This document shows positions 1-5,267 of a stretch of 5,267 bases of DNA, one piece after another. The notes beneath the pieces are model-generated. The model was not told the origin of the DNA. It searched no databases and worked only from the letters and a program-made list of their open reading frames with translations. A program made the position numbers and the translations under genes. How positions within the stretch are numbered: the first letter of the stretch is position 1; every line of letters starts with the position of its first letter. Location: positions 1 to 5,267 of the forward strand of contig JABCYT010000308.1 of NCBI GenBank assembly GCA_013290035.1, given 5' to 3'. Source of the DNA: Alphaproteobacteria bacterium (GTDB lineage Bacteria; Pseudomonadota; Alphaproteobacteria; Reyranellales; Reyranellaceae).

Positions 1-525
1 CGCACCATGGAAGAGGCGCGCGAGAACTACGAATACCTGCAGTCGCTGATGCCCGACGACGTGGCGCTGCAGTCGCTGTCGCATATCTCGGGCGGCCTCG
101 ACCTCACCAAGTTTCCGCTCGACGGGCCGCTGCCGGAGCTGCCGCCCAGCAATGCCGCCAAGGCCCGCCAGGCGCTGGTGGTGCGCACCGCGCGCGAGGG
201 CAACATGACCCTGCGCCAGATCGCCCGCCACACCGCCGCCGGCACCGGCCATCGCGTGCTGATCGGCACGCCCGAATACATGGCCGACGAGATGGAGGCG
301 TGGCTGAAGCAAGAGGCCGCCGACGGCTTCAACGTCGTGTGCAACCACTATCCCAAGCCATTCGAGGATTTCTGCCGCCTGGTCGTTCCCGAGCTGCAAC
401 GGCGGGGCATCTTCCGCACCGAGTACGAAGGCACGACGTTGCGCGAGAATTTGGGCCTACGCGTTCCCGAAAACCGATACACGCGCCAGGCGCGACCCGC
501 CCTGGCAAAGGAGGAGGCGTCATGA
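1..525 (+). CDS. LLM-class flavin-dependent monooxygenase, NtaA/SnaA/DszA-like (C-terminal part, 5' end outside window)
   Basis: The frame is open from base 1 (Arg-Thr precede the first Met at 7) and ends at TGA 523-525, so 174 C-terminal residues are visible. Family members are roughly 430-460 residues, so about 60% lies upstream. Diagnostic stretches are IGTPEYMADEMEAWL followed by the ADGFNV strand (bases about 262-333), and the family's C-terminal block VVPELQRRGIFRTEYEGTTL then RENLGL (bases about 382-456). Members are cytosolic two-component monooxygenases that use FMNH2, supplied by a separate reductase, and O2 to oxidise C-N, C-S or related bonds (nitrilotriacetate, EDTA, dibenzothiophene sulfone). 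The flavin-site residues lie mostly in the missing part, so activity and substrate cannot be judged. Its stop overlaps the start of the solute-binding protein (ATGA), indicating translational coupling to the importer. The family is secure; the substrate is unknown. Confidence 0.93.
   Translation, partial: RTMEEARENYEYLQSLMPDDVALQSLSHISGGLDLTKFPLDGPLPELPPSNAAKARQALVVRTAREGNMTLRQIARHTAAGTGHRVLIGTPEYMADEMEAWLKQEAADGFNVVCNHYPKPFEDFCRLVVPELQRRGIFRTEYEGTTLRENLGLRVPENRYTRQARPALAKEEAS
507..517 (+). promoter_or_regulatory. Strong Shine-Dalgarno for the solute-binding protein
   Basis: AAAGGAGGAGG lies inside the end of the monooxygenase gene. The AAGGAGG core is followed after about 7 bases by ATG 522. 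It decides the start of the binding protein, because the same frame stays open upstream to about base 300 without comparable support. It is the best ribosome-binding site in the window, as expected for a binding protein made in excess over its membrane partners. Confidence 0.85.
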
Positions 526-2198
526 GGAAGCTCAAGGTTGCCGCAGCGCTGGGACTAGCTGCGGTGGGCGTGGCCGCGCTGGGGTTGGCGACGGCGGCCT
601 TCGCGCAAGGCGCGAGCGAACGCGTGCGCAAGATCAACCTCTACACCTGGCCGCAGGCGGCCCTGCCGCAGAGCTACCAGGCGTCGCAGCTGATCGCCCA
701 GCAATGGCGCCAGCTCGGGCTGGACGTCGAGGTCAAGCCCTTGCAGCGCCAGGCACAGACCCAGCTCATCTGGTTCAGCCGCGACAAGTGGGACGCCACG
801 ATGTGGCGCATGGTGGGGCGGCCCGAGCGCAGCGATCCCGACGAGTTTCTCTACAGCCTCTACCATTCGAGCTACGCCGAGAAGGGCTACAACTTCATCG
901 GCTACATCAATCCCGAGTACGACAAGCTGGCCGAAAAACAGCGCACGCAGCTCGACCGCGATGAGCGACGCAAGACCGCCTTCGCCATGCAGGAGATCAT
1001 CAACCGCGACCAGCCGCAGGCCTTCCTGGTCCATCCCAAATACCCGCTCGCCTTCAACAAGGCGGTGTTCAAGGAGGATACCGTCGTCAACCAGAGCGGC
1101 ATCGGCATCCGCAACATCTGGACCTTCCTCAAGATCGAGCCGCTCGGCGCGCAGAAGGACCTGATCATCAACAGCAACGAGACGATCAATGCCACCAACC
1201 CGCTCTATATCGGCGGCGCGGTCGACAGCTGGGTCACCGACCTGATCTGGGACCGCGTGATGCGCATCGGACCCGACGGTATGCCGCAGCCCTGGGCGGC
1301 CGAGAGCGTGAGCTGGGCCGACGACAAGACCGTCGACGTCAAGCTGCGCGCCGGCATGAAATGGCACGACGGCAAGCCGGTCACGGTCGAGGACGTCATC
1401 TTCTCCTTCGAAGCGCCGGCTGGCGACAAGGCGCCGATGTACAAGCCCTTCGTCACCGACATCGCAAAAATCGAAAAGACCGGCGATTTGGGCCTGCGCT
1501 TCACGCTCAAGCAGCCCAACACCACCTTCCTCACCGCCTCGCTCGCCAAGATCAACCTGATCCCCAAGCACATCTGGGAGCCGGTGCTGAAGGATCTGGC
1601 GGGCAAGCCCGAGACTGCCGAGCAGCTCAAGGAGGTGTCCTGGATCGGCTCGGGACCCTTCAAGATGGTGCGCTGGAAGCCCACCGAGGAGATCCTGCTC
1701 GAGCGCAACGGCGAGCATTTCGCGGCGCCCAAGATCGAGCGCTGGATCATGCGCATCGTGCCCAACGCCGAGGCGACGCTCGGCATGCTGAAGCGCGGCG
1801 AGCTCAACTTCATCGGCATCTTCGGCGGCGATCCCGAGGTGCTGGTCAAGTTCGCCAAGGAAAACCCCGACATCGCCATCCGAAGCGAGGTCGATATCGG
1901 CTTCGAGTATGTCGCCTTCAATAACCGCCGCCCGCCATTCGACGACGTGGCGTTCCGGCGCGCCCTGTCGCTGGCCATCGACCGTCGCCTGATGGTTTCG
2001 GCCGCCTGGCAGGACTATGCGATTCCGGCCAACAGCCACGTCTCGCCGGTCCTGACCTTCTGGCACGATCCCGCCGTCGACCAGCTCAAGACCGGCATCG
2101 CCGAAGCCAAGAAGATCCTGAAGGACGCCGGCTACCGCGTGGTCGGCGGCAAGCTCTACTATCCGGTCGGCAAGCAAGAAAAGCTGACGACTGAGTAA
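522..2198 (+). CDS. Periplasmic solute-binding protein, family 5 (peptide/nickel/opine type), circularly permuted
   Basis: This is a 558-residue secreted binding protein that delivers substrate to the permeases encoded downstream. ATG 522 is chosen for its strong Shine-Dalgarno and because it opens a Sec signal peptide: Met-Arg-Lys-Leu-Lys, an Ala/Leu/Gly/Val core, and a likely cut after AFA (residue 28). The order of parts is unusual. Residues about 36-205 match what is normally the C-terminal part of the family: IAQQWRQLGLDVEV, then DPDEFLYSLYH, YINPEYDKL, the Arg/Lys-rich helix, NRDQPQAFLVHP and IWTFLK. Residues about 211-556 match the normal N-terminal part: INATNPLYIGG, LIWDRVMRIGPDG, the family signature region AAESVSW to KWHDGKPVTVEDVIFSF (259-296), GSGPFKMVRW, PPFDDVAFRRALSLAIDR, and finally AKKILKDAGY. 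That last helix normally leads directly into the strand that here follows the signal peptide. Total length equals one domain, so nothing is duplicated. There is no lipobox. It overlaps the monooxygenase by 4 bases. The family is certain, the permutation very likely, the ligand unknown. Confidence 0.95.
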   Translation: MRKLKVAAALGLAAVGVAALGLATAAFAQGASERVRKINLYTWPQAALPQSYQASQLIAQQWRQLGLDVEVKPLQRQAQTQLIWFSRDKWDATMWRMVGRPERSDPDEFLYSLYHSSYAEKGYNFIGYINPEYDKLAEKQRTQLDRDERRKTAFAMQEIINRDQPQAFLVHPKYPLAFNKAVFKEDTVVNQSGIGIRNIWTFLKIEPLGAQKDLIINSNETINATNPLYIGGAVDSWVTDLIWDRVMRIGPDGMPQPWAAESVSWADDKTVDVKLRAGMKWHDGKPVTVEDVIFSFEAPAGDKAPMYKPFVTDIAKIEKTGDLGLRFTLKQPNTTFLTASLAKINLIPKHIWEPVLKDLAGKPETAEQLKEVSWIGSGPFKMVRWKPTEEILLERNGEHFAAPKIERWIMRIVPNAEATLGMLKRGELNFIGIFGGDPEVLVKFAKENPDIAIRSEVDIGFEYVAFNNRRPPFDDVAFRRALSLAIDRRLMVSAAWQDYAIPANSHVSPVLTFWHDPAVDQLKTGIAEAKKILKDAGYRVVGGKLYYPVGKQEKLTTE

Positions 2199-2215
2199 GA
2201 TGCCTGCAGCATCTT
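2197..2215 (+). other. Small hairpin at the stop of the binding-protein gene
   Basis: AAGATGC and GCATCTT form a perfect 7-bp stem with a CTGCA loop, starting inside the TAA stop codon. The bases that follow (TCGTCTTCC) lack a run of T, so this is not a convincing intrinsic terminator. It may protect the 3' end of the binding-protein message from exonucleases together with the larger element that follows. The fold is read by eye and its function is inferred. Confidence 0.4.
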
Positions 2216-2292
2216 CGTCTTCCGGACCGCGAGCCTCTGGCTCGCTCATGATCATGAGCGGGCGGGACGCCCGCGGTCCGGAAGAGTCATGA
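2200..2292 (+). other. Possible 30-codon ORF bridging the gap (doubtful coding)
   Basis: ATG 2200 begins one base after the binding-protein TAA and runs 30 codons to TGA 2290-2292, which overlaps the permease ATG at 2289. The predicted peptide is low in complexity at first (MPAASSSSGPRASG) and then read through the palindromic element. No clear Shine-Dalgarno precedes it, and most of it is repeat sequence, so a real peptide product is unlikely. It could still let ribosomes pass through the gap and restart at the permease. Confidence 0.15.
2219..2284. repeat. 66-base REPIN/BIME-like palindromic element, cloverleaf-capable
   Basis: The outer arms CTTCCGGACCGCG (2219-2231) and CGCGGTCCGGAAG (2272-2284) are perfect 13-base inverted repeats. 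Inside are two 7-bp hairpins with 3-base loops: GCGAGCC-TCT-GGCTCGC (2229-2245) and GCGGGCG-GGA-CGCCCGC (2258-2274). Between them is a perfect 16-base palindrome, GCTCATGATCATGAGC (2244-2259). The pieces tile exactly: a 10-bp outer stem, hairpin, central hairpin, hairpin, outer stem, with no unpaired base at the junction. Two GC-rich hairpin units facing each other around a centre is the layout of REPINs/BIMEs, which RAYT transposases can spread. In E. coli a REP between malE and malF stabilises the upstream binding-protein message, and this element occupies the matching place. Copy number cannot be seen from one window. Confidence 0.72.
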
Positions 2293-3266
2293 AGCTCGTC
2301 CTCGAGCGCTTCACCCACAACGCGCTGGCGCTGCTCGCCGTCACGACGATTCTGTTCTTCATGTTCCGGCTGATGCCGGGCACGCCGCTCGCCGCGTTCA
2401 TCAACGAGAATTTGAACGCCGATCAGCAGCAGGCGATGCTCGAGCAGTTCGGCCTCGATCGGCCGATGTGGCAGCAGTACTTCATTTACCTTGGCAATCT
2501 TGTCCAAGGCGAGTTCGGCCTGTCCTTCTTCCAGCGCCGGCCGGTGCTCGACATCCTGCTCGAGGTGCTGCCCAACTCGCTGATCCTGACGCTCGCCTCG
2601 CTGATCATCGCCTACATCTTCGGCGTGCTGGCCGGCGCCTGGCTCGCCTGGAAGCGCGGCAGCTGGATCGAAAGAGTCGCGGTGCCTGCGGTTTTGGCGA
2701 CGCGCGCCGCGCCCGAGTTCTGGATCGGCATGGTGCTGCTGGCGCTGCTCTCGTTCAACGCCGGATGGTTTCCCTCCGGCGGCGCCAGCAGCCCCGGCCT
2801 GGCCTATACCAACAACTGGCAGCGCATCGCCTCGTGGGATTACCTCCACCATCTCGCTCTGCCCGTCCTGACGCTCGCCCTCTACCTGCAGGGCCTGCCC
2901 CTGCTGCTGATGCGGTCCAACATGCTGGAGGTGATGCACGAGGAGTTCGTCACCATGGCGCGCATGAAGGGCTTCTCCGAATGGCGTATCGTCATCAACC
3001 ACGCGGCGCGCAACGCGCTGCTGCCTGTCGTCACCGCCTTCGCGCTGGGCGTCGGCCTGTCGATGGGCGGCAATGTCGTGATCGAGACGGTGTTCAGCTG
3101 GCCCGGCATCGGCCGGCTGCTGGTGCAGGCAGTCTCGGTCCACGACTATCCGCTGGCGCAGGGCGCCTTCCTGATGATCGCGCTGGTGCTGGCGCTGATG
3201 AACTTCGTCGCCGACCTGCTCTACATGGTCCTCGACCCGCGGGTGAGCCATGGCCGAAAGGGCTGA
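2289..3266 (+). CDS. ABC importer permease, DppB/OppB-type
   Basis: This 325-residue inner-membrane subunit forms half of the transport channel. It opens with the usual first helix of the family (ALALLAVTTILFFMFRLMPG, about residues 12-31), ending in the typical RLMPGTP. A periplasmic segment follows (LDRPMWQQYFIYL, GEFGLSF), then five more helices at about 96-118, 135-156, 187-207, 246-266 and 291-314. The cytoplasmic EAA coupling loop is residues about 218-246 (HEEFVTMARMKGFSEWRIVI, then RNALLP) and contacts the ATPases. WPGIGRLL (271-278) and the closing LLYMVLDPRV are family hallmarks, and the length is normal. The start ATG follows GGAAGAG (2280-2286), mostly within the right arm of the palindromic element, so its translation may be limited if that element folds in RNA. 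The last 17 bases overlap the next permease. The class is certain; the substrate is not determined by this subunit's sequence. Confidence 0.97.
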   Translation: MKLVLERFTHNALALLAVTTILFFMFRLMPGTPLAAFINENLNADQQQAMLEQFGLDRPMWQQYFIYLGNLVQGEFGLSFFQRRPVLDILLEVLPNSLILTLASLIIAYIFGVLAGAWLAWKRGSWIERVAVPAVLATRAAPEFWIGMVLLALLSFNAGWFPSGGASSPGLAYTNNWQRIASWDYLHHLALPVLTLALYLQGLPLLLMRSNMLEVMHEEFVTMARMKGFSEWRIVINHAARNALLPVVTAFALGVGLSMGGNVVIETVFSWPGIGRLLVQAVSVHDYPLAQGAFLMIALVLALMNFVADLLYMVLDPRVSHGRKG

Positions 3267-4164
3267 ACCCGTCCTCCCCGTGCGAACAGGCTGGCCGCTG
3301 CTGGCCGTGCTGCGGCGCATGGCGGCGATGCCGCTCCGGGATCCCTTCGCCTTCACGGGCCTGCTCATCTACGTGCTGTTCGTGCTGGTGGCGCTGTTCG
3401 CCGATCAGCTGGCGCCAACCGATCCGCTGGAAATCCTGTTCACCAAGGCCGGCAAGCTCGCGGCCAACGTGCCGCCGAGCCTCGACTTTCCGCTCGGCAC
3501 GACCAATCTCGGCCGCGACATCTATGCCCAGCTCGTACACGGCACGCGGAGCGCGCTCGCGGTCGGCCTGTCAGCCGCGATCATCGTTGCCATCGTCGGC
3601 ACCGTCGTCGGCCTGGTGGCGGGTTACTTCGGCGGCATGGTCGACGCGGTGCTGATGCGCATCGCCGACATGGCGCTCAGCCTGCCCTTCCTGCCCTTCG
3701 TCATCGTGCTCACGGGCTTTTTAGGTGCCAGCACATCGAACATCGTGCTGGCCGTCGCCCTGCTGCTGTGGCCCAACTCGGCGCGCGTGATCCGCAGCCA
3801 AGTGCTGACGCTTCGCGAACGCGCCTATGTCGAGGCGGCGAGGGTCACCGGCGCCAGCTCCTGGCGCATCCTGTTCGTGCACATCGCGCCCAACATCCTG
3901 CCGCTCAGCTTCGTCTATGCCGCCATCGCCATCGGCTGGGCGATCATCACCGAGGCGAGCGTCAGCTTCCTGGGCTTCGGCGATTCCGAAAGCGTGTCGT
4001 GGGGCTACATGCTGCAGGACGCCTTCTCCTCGCAGGCGCTGTCGCGCGGCCAGTACGCCTGGTTCGTGCCGCCGGGCGTCTGCATCATCCTCGTGGTGGT
4101 CGCCGGCTTCTTCATCAGCCGCGGCTACGAAGAGGTCTTCATGCCGAGGCTGCGCGGCCGATGA
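3250..4164 (+). CDS. ABC importer permease, DppC/OppC-type
   Basis: This 304-residue subunit is the second half of the channel. A short cytoplasmic N-terminus is followed by the OppC-type first helix (about 35-52). Next comes a periplasmic stretch and the hallmark FPLGTTNLGRDIYAQLVHGTR (split around residues 80-100), then helices at about 103-125, 144-160, 163-177, 216-236 and 275-290. The EAA loop is complete: YVEAARVTGASSWRILFVHI then APNILP (193-218), with E195, A196, A197 and G201 in place. ASVSFLGFG (236-244) is also typical of the family. The C-terminus MPRLRGR replaces the usual DPRLR form. ATG 3250 lies inside the preceding permease gene (17-base overlap) with GGGTGA just upstream. 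The stop overlaps the ATPase start as ATGA (4161-4164), so expression is probably translationally coupled on both sides. Confidence 0.97.
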   Translation: MAERAEPVLPVRTGWPLLAVLRRMAAMPLRDPFAFTGLLIYVLFVLVALFADQLAPTDPLEILFTKAGKLAANVPPSLDFPLGTTNLGRDIYAQLVHGTRSALAVGLSAAIIVAIVGTVVGLVAGYFGGMVDAVLMRIADMALSLPFLPFVIVLTGFLGASTSNIVLAVALLLWPNSARVIRSQVLTLRERAYVEAARVTGASSWRILFVHIAPNILPLSFVYAAIAIGWAIITEASVSFLGFGDSESVSWGYMLQDAFSSQALSRGQYAWFVPPGVCIILVVVAGFFISRGYEEVFMPRLRGR

Positions 4165-5177
4165 TCCTCGAAATCGACGGCCTGAAAATCCACTACAGCA
4201 CCCGGGCCGGCGCCGTGCGCGCGGTCGACGGCGCCTCGTTTGCCGTCCCCGAAGGCCGCATCGTCGGCCTGGTCGGCGAATCGGGCTGCGGCAAGACCAC
4301 GGCGGTGCGCGCCATCATGGGCGTGCTGGCGGAGAACGGCAGGCGCGCCGGCGGCAGGGTCGTCTTCAAGGGCCAGGCGATCGACGAGGCCACCACCCGC
4401 AAGCTGCTGTGGCGCGAAATCGCCTATGTGCCGCAAAGCGCCATGAGCTCGCTCGATCCGGTCTACACCGTGGGCGCCCAGCTCGTGGAGGTGCTGACCA
4501 AGCGCGGCAACGCCTCGCGCAGCGCGGCCCGCGCCCGCGCGGCAGAACTGTTCGACCTGGTGGGGCTGAGCGAAAGCCGGCTGGCCGACTATCCGCATCA
4601 GTTCTCCGGCGGCATGCGCCAGCGCGCCGCGATCGCCATGGCGCTGGCGCTGAAGCCCAGCCTGTTGCTGGCCGACGAACCGGTGACGGCGCTCGACGTC
4701 ATCGTGCAGCGCCAGATCCTCGACATGCTGCGCACCCTGCAGCAGCGCCTCAAGCTCTCGATGGTGCTGGTGACGCACGACATCAGCGTCGTGGCCTATC
4801 TCTGCGACGACGTGGTCGTGATGTATGCCGGCCAGGTGATCGAGAGCGGCCCGGTGCGCGAGGTGCTGGCGCGGCCGCGTCATCCCTATACGATGGGCCT
4901 GCGCAACGCCTTCCCCGACCTGATGTCGGACGCGCTGGAACTGGTGCCGATCGGCGGCAGCCCGCCCGACCTCAGCGATCCGCCTCCCGGCTGCCGTTTC
5001 GCGCCGCGCTGCCCCTTCGTCCTGGCAGCCTGCACGACAAGCGCAGCGCTGATTGCCGACGGCGGCAAACAGGCCCATGCCTCGGCCTGCCTGCGCGACG
5101 ACGAGGCCCACTCTCTCCGCAAAGCCGCAATGGATCCCGCGACATGGCAGCGCTCGTCGAACTTCGCGATGTCGTAA
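4161..5177 (+). CDS. ABC importer ATPase, DppD/OppD-type
   Basis: This 338-residue cytoplasmic ATPase is one of two that power the importer. All motifs are intact: Walker A GESGCGKTT (39-47), Q-loop Q92 in YVPQSAMSSLDP, signature FSGGMRQR (148-155), Walker B LLLADEP (168-174), D-loop ALD (177-179) and switch H206 (VTHD). After the nucleotide domain comes the oligopeptide-type C-terminal extension: HPYTMGL (241-247), then four cysteines C278, C284, C291 and C310. The spacing (C-x5-C-x6-C-x18-C) is the conserved pattern reported to bind a [4Fe-4S] cluster in OppD/DppD structures. The true start is ATG 4161, in the ATGA overlap with the permease; the open frame further upstream is only the permease read out of phase. 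The last 11 codons overlap the next gene, which explains the odd Ser/Asn/Phe tail. It appears fully functional. Confidence 0.97.
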   Translation: MILEIDGLKIHYSTRAGAVRAVDGASFAVPEGRIVGLVGESGCGKTTAVRAIMGVLAENGRRAGGRVVFKGQAIDEATTRKLLWREIAYVPQSAMSSLDPVYTVGAQLVEVLTKRGNASRSAARARAAELFDLVGLSESRLADYPHQFSGGMRQRAAIAMALALKPSLLLADEPVTALDVIVQRQILDMLRTLQQRLKLSMVLVTHDISVVAYLCDDVVVMYAGQVIESGPVREVLARPRHPYTMGLRNAFPDLMSDALELVPIGGSPPDLSDPPPGCRFAPRCPFVLAACTTSAALIADGGKQAHASACLRDDEAHSLRKAAMDPATWQRSSNFAMS

Positions 5178-5267
5178 AGCACTTCCCCGTCGGGCGCTCG
5201 CTGGGCGAGGTCGTGCGCGGCGAGCATCCGACGGTGCGCGCGCTCGACGGCGTGAGTTTCGACGTGG
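5144..5267 (+). CDS. ABC importer ATPase, DppF/OppF-type (N-terminus only, 3' end outside window)
   Basis: ATG 5144 opens a frame that continues to the window edge, giving 41 residues: MAALVELRDVVKHFPVG, then RSLGEVVRGEHPTVRALDG and VSFDV. The beginning of an ABC nucleotide domain is recognisable. LVELRDVVKHFPV is the first strand region, followed by the basic/Gly insert that is typical of OppF (where OppD goes straight on), then VRALDGVSFDV just before the expected Walker A, which lies past the edge. It starts 34 bases inside the preceding ATPase gene with only a weak upstream GGAT, so coupled translation is likely. As the second, non-identical ATPase it completes the importer. Catalytic motifs cannot be checked here. 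Confidence 0.9.
   Translation, partial: MAALVELRDVVKHFPVGRSLGEVVRGEHPTVRALDGVSFDV

Noticed and set aside
300..521. A 74-codon upstream extension of the binding-protein frame
   Set aside because: It lies inside the monooxygenase gene in another phase, is Arg-rich, and would bury the signal peptide. ATG 522 has a strong Shine-Dalgarno.
522..2198. Binding protein as a two-protein fusion or an internal duplication
   Set aside because: The two segments match different, complementary parts of one family domain and sum to normal length. No motif occurs twice.
2219..2284. Could the cloverleaf be a tRNA gene?
   Set aside because: The element is a near-symmetrical palindrome, with no 7-base anticodon loop, no T-loop TTC motif and no D-loop GG pattern. 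The 3-base loops fit a REP-type structure, not tRNA.
2219..2284. Could the palindrome be an intrinsic terminator for the binding-protein gene?
   Set aside because: No T tract follows the stem (GAGTCATGAAG), and the importer genes continue directly downstream.
555..3368. A 937-codon open frame on the minus strand across the binding-protein and first permease genes
   Set aside because: Its composition (His, Asp, Gln, Arg, Gly and Leu rich, no recognisable domain) is the usual complement of high-GC coding sequence. The plus strand carries clear protein families over the same bases.
2468..3655. A 395-codon plus-strand frame across both permease genes
   Set aside because: It is an Arg/Ala/Pro/Ser-rich out-of-phase reading of two well-identified permeases, without any family motif.
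4125..5111. A 328-codon minus-strand frame opposite the first ATPase
   Set aside because: It is a His/Gln/Arg/Ala-rich shadow of an ATPase whose motifs are all intact on the plus strand.

Overview
This window is the middle of a tightly packed, plus-strand operon from a high-GC Gram-negative bacterium. Codon third positions are overwhelmingly G or C, a Sec signal peptide implies a periplasm, and the style of the protein sequences fits an alphaproteobacterium (Hyphomicrobiales or Rhodospirillales type). That placement is an inference from sequence character; there is no rRNA or other marker gene here.

Layout from left to right: (1) the C-terminal part of a bacterial-luciferase-like (LLM) flavin monooxygenase of the NtaA/SnaA/DszA group, entering from outside the window (1-525); (2) a family-5 periplasmic solute-binding protein with a signal peptide (522-2198), joined to gene 1 by an ATGA overlap behind a strong Shine-Dalgarno sequence; (3) a 90-base gap holding a small hairpin and a 66-base fully foldable palindromic element of REPIN/BIME type (2219-2284); (4) a DppB/OppB-type permease (2289-3266); (5) a DppC/OppC-type permease (3250-4164); (6) a DppD/OppD-type ATPase (4161-5177); (7) the first 41 codons of a DppF/OppF-type ATPase running off the right edge (5144-5267). 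Every coding junction except the gap at 2199-2288 is an overlap, so this reads as one transcription unit.

Together genes 2-7 encode a complete peptide/nickel/opine-class ABC importer: binding protein, two six-helix permeases and two ATPases. The coupled monooxygenase suggests that the imported compound is oxidised on entry, as in the aminopolycarboxylate (EDTA/NTA) degradation systems where an NtaA-like monooxygenase sits beside such a transporter. The actual substrate cannot be read from the sequence.

The most unusual thing here is the binding protein. Its parts are in the wrong order. The half that normally forms the C-terminus of a family-5 binding protein (ending in the NIWTFLK-like region) comes first, directly after the signal peptide. 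The half that is normally N-terminal, with the family signature around WHDGKPVTVEDVIFSF, comes second and ends the protein. The total length is that of one normal domain, so this is a circular permutation, not a duplication or a fusion. The second notable item is the 66-base cloverleaf-capable element, whose right arm contains the likely ribosome-binding region of the first permease.
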